Assembly: GCA_003086435.1 (NCBI GenBank)
Contig: QEFD01000160.1
Coordinates: 1-10,171, forward strand
Source of the DNA: Acidianus hospitalis
Lineage (GTDB): Archaea; Thermoproteota; Thermoprotei_A; Sulfolobales; Sulfolobaceae
Length of the DNA stretch: 10,171 nt
Direction of reading: 5' to 3'
This document shows, piece after piece, positions 5,210 to 10,171 of this stretch. A program made the translations under genes and the position numbers. Numbering within the stretch: position 1 is the stretch's first letter; each line of letters begins with the position of its first letter. Below the pieces are notes generated by a model. It searched no databases and was not told the DNA's origin. It saw only the letters and a program-made list of their open reading frames with translations.

Positions 5210-6814
5210 ATGGCTAAGGAAGTATTTTTACGTCAATCTTCCGGCCTAGTAAGAGATGTAAGCCCATGGCCTTCAATGCTAGCTAACTGGGCTTTAATAA
5301 CTGGAGGTACTCCTCTTTTAATAATCTCATGGCTATGGTTAGCTCCTGGAGCCAATTGGGCTTTAGCTTATTTAATCACGTTAATTCCAACCCTAGGTAT
5401 GGCTTTCCTATACTACGTTGCTGCGGCATCAATGCCTAGGGCTGGAGCAGATTACGTGTTTAATAGTAGGGCAATCCACCCTGCTGTCGGTTTTGCAAAT
5501 TATTGGGGTTTATTTATAGCCTTCGTCATCTCTCAAGGATTTTACAGTTATTTGGGGGCGAGCTGGTTAGGTTACTTATTTACGGGTTTAGGGCTTTATT
5601 ATCATTCCTCCTACTTACTTTCCATTGGCTCTTTCTTCTCGTCAAAGCTTGGAAGAATAATTTGGGGACTTCTTGTAGGAACATTAATAACCTCAGCAAT
5701 AGCTTTTTCAACTAGGTTTCATTGGAGATTTGTGCTTATAACAGGGATAATAAGTGTAATAGCAAATATTATAATGTTCATTGCGCTCTTGGAAATAAAT
5801 CCTTCAGTCTTTTCTAACGTCTTGTCATCATTTAGCGGGATTTCAAATGCAACTCAAAGCGTCATATCCTGTGCAGAAAGCAATGGTCTAAAGTTTTACC
5901 CAGTTATTTACGCAACTTTGTTAGCATCTCCTGCAGTTTGGTATTATTATAGTTGGTACAATGTTCCTGCATCTTGGTCTGGAGAAATGAAGAAAGTCAG
6001 GCTTAACGTCTTCCTTTCAATAGTAGTCGCAATTATACTTTCTGCAGTGTACTATATTCTATTTACACAGCTAAACTTAGATTCCTTTGGGGCTAAATTT
6101 CTAACTTCTTATTCATTCCTTTACTATAAGAAATGCTGTTGCGGGTTGAATATTACTAATCCATTAATATGTAACCTTTCGTCTATAGGGGCTTTTACTC
6201 CGTTCTTTGCGTTACTAGTTCTTGGAAATCCGATACTTTACATAATAATGTTCATAGCAATTTGGTTACCTAACTACTATAGTGGTCCCCCATTAGTTGT
6301 TGGATTATCCAGATACTTATTCTCATGGTCCTTCGATAGGATAATGCCATCTTGGATGGCAGACGTTGATGAAAGGTTTAACGCCCCCTTGAAATCCATT
6401 ATATTAATAACGATACTCTCTGCCATAGGAGTTATAATGTATGCGTATTTACCAATACTTTCACTAGTAGACGTAACAGTAGCTTTCGAAATAAGTTATG
6501 CAATATTTGCATTATCAGTAGCATTAATGCCGTTCTTAAGGAGAGAACTTTTTGAGACTGCTGTCATTGTTAAGAGGAGGATTTTGGGAATACCAGTAAT
6601 TAGCTTAATAGGATTCTTAACCTTCAGCTTTCTAGTTTACATTACTTATATTACTTGGGGAAATCCAGTACTCTTGCCAGTTAATCCACCTACAATACTT
6701 TCCTTGGTATTCATGTACGGCTCAGGATTTGCGATATATTACATAGCTAAATTAATAAACCTAAGAAAAGGTATTGATGTAAGCCTTGTCTTTAAGGAAA
6801 TACCTCCAGAATAA
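5210..6814 (+). CDS. APC-family amino acid/polyamine permease
   Basis: This 534-residue integral membrane protein is of the amino acid-polyamine-organocation (APC) superfamily, which imports amino acids or related compounds with H+ or Na+. About 12 hydrophobic helices are visible. The first (22-46) contains GGTP, matching the unwound substrate-binding stretch of helix 1. MPRAGADYVFNSRAIHP (75-91) and SRYLFSWSFDRIMPSWM (367-383) are the classic APC loop motifs. A soluble loop around 286-325 holds three adjacent cysteines (309-311) and C321, an uncommon cluster. The substrate cannot be read from sequence. The gene is monocistronic with a leaderless start and converges on the M20 hydrolase, 48 bases between stops. 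An amino-acid uptake role together with the nearby extracellular protease is plausible but inferred. Confidence 0.9.
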   Translation: MAKEVFLRQSSGLVRDVSPWPSMLANWALITGGTPLLIISWLWLAPGANWALAYLITLIPTLGMAFLYYVAAASMPRAGADYVFNSRAIHPAVGFANYWGLFIAFVISQGFYSYLGASWLGYLFTGLGLYYHSSYLLSIGSFFSSKLGRIIWGLLVGTLITSAIAFSTRFHWRFVLITGIISVIANIIMFIALLEINPSVFSNVLSSFSGISNATQSVISCAESNGLKFYPVIYATLLASPAVWYYYSWYNVPASWSGEMKKVRLNVFLSIVVAIILSAVYYILFTQLNLDSFGAKFLTSYSFLYYKKCCCGLNITNPLICNLSSIGAFTPFFALLVLGNPILYIIMFIAIWLPNYYSGPPLVVGLSRYLFSWSFDRIMPSWMADVDERFNAPLKSIILITILSAIGVIMYAYLPILSLVDVTVAFEISYAIFALSVALMPFLRRELFETAVIVKRRILGIPVISLIGFLTFSFLVYITYITWGNPVLLPVNPPTILSLVFMYGSGFAIYYIAKLINLRKGIDVSLVFKEIPPE

Positions 6815-6822
6815 GAAAAAGT

Positions 6823-6860
6823 ATTTTTCTTTCTTACTTTCTTTCTTACCTTTTTACTTC
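6823..6860 (+). terminator. pyrimidine-rich terminator of the permease
   Basis: Starting nine bases after the permease stop there is a run of almost only T and C (five T at 6824-6828, five T at 6851-6855). Archaeal RNA polymerase terminates at such T-rich tracts without a hairpin. It extends to the stop of the convergent M20 gene. Confidence 0.6.
6826..6849 (+). repeat. perfect 12-bp tandem repeat in a T-rich terminator
   Basis: TTTCTTTCTTAC occurs twice head to tail (6826-6837 and 6838-6849) within the gap between the convergent permease and M20 genes. Confidence 0.8.
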
Positions 6861-6862
6861 TC

Positions 6863-8092
6863 TCACATTAGCATATAGGATATTACTTTTAGATCCGAAA
6901 GTATGTAACTAATCCTCACATACTCGTTTGGCTCATGTGCAGTCTCGTCACAAGTCATCCAAACTACGGGATTCAATCCAAGGGACCTTAGATATTTTGC
7001 GTAAGTACCTCCTCCTATGCCTATTGCCTTAGCATCAATACCTTTTACTGCCTTTATTGCATTCTTTAACAACTTTACGGTCTCCGAATTCTCGTCAGTA
7101 GGTCTTGTAGTATCTTCTCTATTAACTACCTCAACTTCAACCTTACAATTATTTTCTGCCTCAAATCTTTTTACAATTTCATTTATTGTATTCAAAACGT
7201 CATCAACGTCGTATTGAGGAAGAATTCTGCAATCCATGTAAAATGTATGCTTCCCCGGTATAGTATTTACGTTTTCTACGTTCTTCTCAACTTTAGTTAT
7301 TTCAAATGTTGAAGTAGGCGGTTCAAATAGTTCATTTTTCGCATCATATTTTTCGTGAAGTTCTTCATAAAGAGTAACGCCTAATATCATTGAAAGAAGG
7401 TGAGCGTTTATCCCTTTCTCTGGAGTGCTTGCGTGAGCTTGTTTGCCTATTACTGTAAATTTCAACCACAAAATACTTTTTTCTGCAACTTCAATCATTG
7501 AGCCTTCCGGATTGCCTGCGTCCGGAATTAATATTATATCATCCTTGTTAAATAAGGAATAATTTTTAGCCAAGTATGAAACTCCGTACTTACTCCCTGT
7601 TTCCTCATCTGCTGAAATTAGCAAGGAAAAATTAATGTTAGGAGTGAGATTTAATTCCTTAAGAACTTTAGCTAGCGTAATTCCTAATACAATTGCTTGT
7701 CCATCATCCTCAACCCCCCTACCGTAAATATAATCTCCGTCGACGGTAACGCTAAAAGGATCGAATTTCCATAAGCTCCTATCTCCCTCAGGGACGGTAT
7801 CCATGTGAGCTATAATCCATAAAGTCTTACTTTGATTTCTTCCTTTTATTGTCCCGATAAGGTTAGGTCTTACTTTTGAAGGAACTCTTTCATCTTTTAC
7901 GTCTATCTCCTTAACTTCGTCAAAGTATTTTTCCATAATTTCCTTTAATTTCATAGCTCTAGAATATTCTCCTTCACCGCCGTTTTCCGGACCTAATGCT
8001 TTAATAGGAATGAATTCCTTATAGAGAGAAATAATAAAATCTCTCTGATTATCGATCTCTTTATATAAACTTTCCAATGATTTTTGTTCCAT
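6863..8092 (-). CDS. M20-family zinc peptidase/deacylase (ArgE/DapE-like)
   Basis: This 409-residue cytosolic metallohydrolase is of the M20 family, which cleaves peptides or N-acyl amino acids with two zinc ions. All key residues are present: H96 and D98 in AHMDTVPEGD, bridging D129 in GRGVEDDGQ, general base E163 and ligand E164 in DEETGS, D191 in PDAGNPEG, and H387 in CDETAHEPNE. A dimerisation/lid domain sits between about 205 and 320 (KFTVIGKQAHASTPEKG, with H220 typically reaching into the partner's active site). The length is normal for the family. The start at 8092 has a TATA-like box 25 bases upstream. It is divergent from pair 2 and probably monocistronic. The substrate is not readable: aminoacylase, dipeptidase or DapE-like roles are all possible, so no symbol is given. 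Confidence 0.92.
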   Translation of the reverse strand: MEQKSLESLYKEIDNQRDFIISLYKEFIPIKALGPENGGEGEYSRAMKLKEIMEKYFDEVKEIDVKDERVPSKVRPNLIGTIKGRNQSKTLWIIAHMDTVPEGDRSLWKFDPFSVTVDGDYIYGRGVEDDGQAIVLGITLAKVLKELNLTPNINFSLLISADEETGSKYGVSYLAKNYSLFNKDDIILIPDAGNPEGSMIEVAEKSILWLKFTVIGKQAHASTPEKGINAHLLSMILGVTLYEELHEKYDAKNELFEPPTSTFEITKVEKNVENVNTIPGKHTFYMDCRILPQYDVDDVLNTINEIVKRFEAENNCKVEVEVVNREDTTRPTDENSETVKLLKNAIKAVKGIDAKAIGIGGGTYAKYLRSLGLNPVVWMTCDETAHEPNEYVRISYILSDLKVISYMLM

Positions 8093-8113
8093 ATTTCAAG
8101 GTAACACAAAAGG

Positions 8114-8121
8114 AAAATAAG
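8114..8121 (-). promoter_or_regulatory. TATA-like box for the M20 gene
   Basis: The minus strand reads CTTATTTT, centred about 25 bases before ATG 8092. It shares the short divergent spacer (8093-8172) with the promoter of HEPN pair 2. Confidence 0.4.
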
Positions 8122-8143
8122 CATTATGTGTTAAGATAATCAC

Positions 8144-8152
8144 TTTTATTCT
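8144..8152 (+). promoter_or_regulatory. TATA-like box for HEPN/nucleotidyltransferase pair 2
   Basis: TTTTATTCT is centred about 25 bases before ATG 8173 but only 16 before ATG 8164, so it favours the second ATG as the leaderless start. TTAAGATA at 8131-8138 would be an alternative box for 8164. Confidence 0.4.
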
Positions 8153-8172
8153 ATATTGAGCTAATGCTAATA

Positions 8173-8550
8173 ATGAGTAGTAACGATGATGTAAATTTAC
8201 TTCTTAAAAGGGCAGAAAAATTCAGAAAAGATAGTATTACAGCATATCAAGAAGGATATTACGATATTTCCTGCTTTTACGCTGAACAAGCAGTGCAATT
8301 AAAAGCAAAAGCATTTATTTTAAAGAATCTAGGTTTTATGCCAAGGATTCACGGAATAAGGGAATTACTTTCAATAATTTACAAATATACTGGAAACGAA
8401 AACATTAAGAACTTTATAGATAAAAATAGGAGAGAATTGAAAGAACTTGAGGAAGGATATACTGACTCTAGGTACGGGTTCTCTCCTTACACTAAGGAAG
8501 ATGCTGAGGTGTGTTTAAATTTAATGAATTCAATATTTAATTTAATATGA
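8173..8550 (+). CDS. HEPN domain protein, putative toxin of pair 2
   Basis: This 125-residue helical protein is paralogous to the HEPN protein at 2911. Shared positions include the EGYYDxSxF segment, EQAxQLxxKAxI, HGIRELL (H60 in this numbering) and a Y-x-DSRY motif (R100, Y101) followed by Y106. As in the other copy, tyrosine occupies the place where HEPN RNases have the histidine of R-x4-6-H. An in-frame ATG three codons upstream (8164) is possible, but 8173 fits the TATA-like box better and makes the N terminus line up with pair 1 (MSSN versus MSGN). The downstream nucleotidyltransferase overlaps by ATGA, so the two are translationally coupled. The toxin role is inferred from HepT/MntA-type systems. 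Confidence 0.87.
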   Translation: MSSNDDVNLLLKRAEKFRKDSITAYQEGYYDISCFYAEQAVQLKAKAFILKNLGFMPRIHGIRELLSIIYKYTGNENIKNFIDKNRRELKELEEGYTDSRYGFSPYTKEDAEVCLNLMNSIFNLI

Positions 8551-8936
8551 AGAGTTTCCTAGACGTTTACGTGGAGTTCGTCAAAGAAAAAATGAACCTA
8601 CTTGCGAATTTCTGCAAAATAGCACCAATAATATATGAAGCAATTAAGGAAGCACTAAAAGAATATAACTTGCAGGGAGAAATATATTTCCTTGGCTCCG
8701 TAATAAATGGAACTTACACGGCAGCAAGCGATATTGATGTTGCCATACTTCTAAATGAAATACCTAAAGAAAGGAAAGAGATTGAGGGAAAAGTTCTAGA
8801 TTATGTAATTAACAAGGGCTTACCTGATTGGATTCCCATAGAGTTCCACTTTTTGACTCCTCACTCTTTTAAAATATTAAAAAAGGGTGGGGCAAATTTC
8901 GTTAAAGCTGAAGATTATATCTTGAACTGCAAGTGA
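8547..8936 (+). CDS. minimal nucleotidyltransferase (MNT), putative antitoxin of pair 2
   Basis: This 129-residue protein is a DNA polymerase beta-type nucleotidyltransferase. The core FLGSVINGTYTAASDIDVAI (48-67) gives the canonical GS-x10-D-x-D signature (G50, S51, D62, D64), and E99 in PIEFHF is the third acidic residue, so the active site looks complete. An N-terminal helical extension of about 40 residues precedes the core. The ATG overlaps the HEPN stop codon (ATGA, 8547-8550), showing a two-gene operon. In characterised HEPN/MNT modules the MNT protein transfers AMP to the HEPN partner and neutralises it; the same role here is inference. It is longer than the pair 1 enzyme and diverged outside the core (GS versus GG, different C terminus), so the pairs are not a recent duplication. 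Confidence 0.87.
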   Translation: MKSFLDVYVEFVKEKMNLLANFCKIAPIIYEAIKEALKEYNLQGEIYFLGSVINGTYTAASDIDVAILLNEIPKERKEIEGKVLDYVINKGLPDWIPIEFHFLTPHSFKILKKGGANFVKAEDYILNCK

Positions 8937-9020
8937 AAATTATCTAGTCCCTACTATATCTCTATATAGGTTATATACTTCTTTATGTTATATAAGGAAA
9001 TATATTGAATATATAGAGAA

Positions 9021-9030
9021 AATATATATA
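9021..9030 (+). promoter_or_regulatory. TATA box for the DUF3211-like gene
   Basis: AATATATATA is centred about 27 bases before ATG 9053. The upstream 70 bases are rich in short TATATA palindromes, so the exact box is less certain than its position. Confidence 0.5.
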
Positions 9031-9052
9031 GAAACTTCTTTTAGTTAAAATT

Positions 9053-9472
9053 ATGAAATTGATAGACGAGATTAAAAATGAGCACGGTACTAGTGTTTTA
9101 ACTATACTATCAGATCCGTTTTTCTTGTTTCCATCTATGTTAAAAGCTACGTATGTTGAGAAAATTGATAATAAATACAAAGTAGAAATTCCAATAAAGG
9201 GAGTATTCTATTTACCGTTTAATCTGATAACTTACGTGGCGAGATATACTTCAATAAATTCGGTAAATTATGTTGTAAACATTGCAGATTTCGCTGAACA
9301 TAGATGGGGAAATATAAAAATAGACGTTGAAGATAAGAAAATGAAGTTAGACCTCGATATACGTCTGCCACTAGATTTTATAAACTCAAAAATCCTTGGA
9401 AAAAGAATTAAAGAATTCGAGAAAAATTTCAATGAATTAATAAGAGTGGAAAGAATAAAAAGAAAAATCTAA
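9053..9472 (+). CDS. DUF3211-like protein (START/SRPBCC-like fold)
   Basis: This 139-residue soluble protein resembles DUF3211/STK_08120 proteins, a Sulfolobales-specific family with a helix-grip fold related to START/SRPBCC ligand-binding domains. The family-like start is a short helix, then HGTSVLTILSDPFFLFPSML (11-30), followed by alternating beta strands (about 33-105) and a long C-terminal helix (about 107-138, KILGKRIKEFEKNFNELIR). The function of the family is unknown; a hydrophobic ligand is a guess from the fold. The start fits a TATA box 27 bases upstream. Its stop codon (9470-9472) directly abuts the stop of the convergent transporter (9473-9475), so the mRNAs must overlap at their 3' ends. 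The family assignment is from pattern memory and moderate. Confidence 0.72.
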   Translation: MKLIDEIKNEHGTSVLTILSDPFFLFPSMLKATYVEKIDNKYKVEIPIKGVFYLPFNLITYVARYTSINSVNYVVNIADFAEHRWGNIKIDVEDKKMKLDLDIRLPLDFINSKILGKRIKEFEKNFNELIRVERIKRKI

Positions 9473-10171
9473 TTATTGTTTTGCAGTAGTTGTAGGAGTA
9501 ACTAATTCCTCTTTGGCAACCTCTTCTAAACTCTTATTCTTTGTCTCTGGGACGAAGAAGAACGTTAACAATGCGCCTATTATGCTGACAACTGCAAGCA
9601 TCACTAGCAAGTTCTTTATTCCCATCGAAGTCAATAGTGTTGGGAATAGATAAGTAGTTATTGCTGCTCCCAATTTCCCAGAGGCAGCAGAAATACCGTG
9701 ACCAGTAGTTCTGAACCTTACTGGGTAAACCTCTGCAGGGATAACGAAAGTAGTTGTATTAGGCCCAAAATCAATGAAGAAGAAGCTTAAGGCGTATAGT
9801 AAGAAAGCTGCCTCTGCGGGTATTAGGAAGCCACTGACCTTAGGACCTTTAGATGTATAAGTAACTATCATTACAGCAGAGACTAAGAGGTAAATTATTG
9901 CCATCATGGTGAATCCTTGAATTTGAATAACCTTCCTTCCTAACTTATCCAGTAAGGCCACTGCAGTAAAGTATCCTGGAAAGCCTACTAGGTAGGGCAC
10001 GGCTCCAAGGAATAGAGCGTATGCTAAATCACCTTGGAATACTGATAATGGTAACACTGTTGCCGACTTAGGGAACGGAGAGCCGAATATTGGTGCAATT
10101 ATTGGGGATGAATAAAGTCCGGTACCGTAGAATGCTATATCTAATATGAACCAAGGAATTGCTGTACCTAT
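9473..10171 (-). CDS. MFS transporter, phosphate:H+ symporter-like (5' end outside window)
   Basis: This is the C-terminal 232 residues of a major facilitator superfamily carrier; the frame stays open to the last base, so the start lies beyond 10171. An internal GTG at 10057 is not the start: the sequence upstream is clearly membrane protein (WFILDIAFYGTGLYSS, then PIIAPIFGSPF). That block, DKLGRK (MFS motif A at the start of the second half) and FGPNTTTFVIPAEVYPVRFR followed by GHGISAASGKLGA are typical of the PHS family (Pho84-type phosphate:H+ symporters). Related archaeal proteins are often annotated as sugar or metabolite transporters, so the substrate is uncertain. About six membrane helices are visible, and the C terminus ends in a short polar tail (PETKNKSLEEVAKEE). 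Confidence 0.9.
   Translation of the reverse strand: MGTAIPWFILDIAFYGTGLYSSPIIAPIFGSPFPKSATVLPLSVFQGDLAYALFLGAVPYLVGFPGYFTAVALLDKLGRKVIQIQGFTMMAIIYLLVSAVMIVTYTSKGPKVSGFLIPAEAAFLLYALSFFFIDFGPNTTTFVIPAEVYPVRFRTTGHGISAASGKLGAAITTYLFPTLLTSMGIKNLLVMLAVVSIIGALLTFFFVPETKNKSLEEVAKEELVTPTTTAKQ

Noticed and set aside
8983..9180. Minus-strand ORF across the start of the DUF3211-like gene
   Set aside because: Antisense shadow plus AT-rich spacer, with low-complexity hydrophobic translation.
10055..10057. GTG 10057 as start of the MFS transporter
   Set aside because: The frame continues without a stop to the window edge with clear transmembrane and PHS-family sequence, so the gene is only truncated by the window.
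1..10171. CRISPR array, tRNA, rRNA or insertion sequence
   Set aside because: No regularly spaced repeats, cloverleaf, rRNA-like stretch, transposase or terminal inverted repeats with target duplication were seen on either strand.

Overview
This is chromosomal DNA from a thermoacidophilic crenarchaeon, almost certainly a member of the Sulfolobales. It is AT-rich, and most genes start with a TATA-like box centred about 24-27 bases upstream of the start codon and no leader. It also carries a thermopsin-type acid protease, PaREP1 proteins, archaeal HEPN/nucleotidyltransferase pairs, a DUF3211-like protein and archaeal-type eL13. I cannot name the species.

Left part (1-2818): a minus-strand stretch (402 to 55) reads like a small gene broken by two frameshifts. 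Next to it (443-491) is a good candidate for a C/D box guide sRNA whose D guide can pair with a conserved 16S rRNA segment. A helical protein distantly like PaREP1 (522-941) follows, then a large secreted, C-terminally anchored thermopsin on the minus strand (2818-1022), which has an unusual cysteine-rich, internally repeated N-terminal region.

Middle (2819-5126): HEPN/nucleotidyltransferase pair 1 lies divergent from thermopsin. Its nucleotidyltransferase appears to begin at an ACG codon behind a perfect GGAGGT ribosome site, which is easy to miss. A Bcp/PrxQ peroxiredoxin (minus), a typical PaREP1 protein (plus) and ribosomal protein eL13 follow.

Right part (5127-10171): an APC-family permease converges with an M20-family zinc hydrolase. 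That gene is divergent from HEPN/nucleotidyltransferase pair 2, whose two genes share an ATGA overlap. A DUF3211-like protein converges, with no base between the stop codons, on an MFS transporter of phosphate-symporter type that runs off the right edge.

The genes do not form one pathway. Housekeeping functions (eL13, peroxiredoxin) and nutrient functions (acid protease, permease, M20 hydrolase, MFS carrier) are interleaved with small HEPN, HEPN-like and nucleotidyltransferase genes. The two pairs are paralogous and look like HepT/MntA-type toxin-antitoxin modules, but both HEPN proteins have tyrosine where the usual catalytic histidine is expected. Protease, permease and M20 hydrolase could together serve peptide and amino-acid scavenging, but this is inference because they are not co-transcribed.
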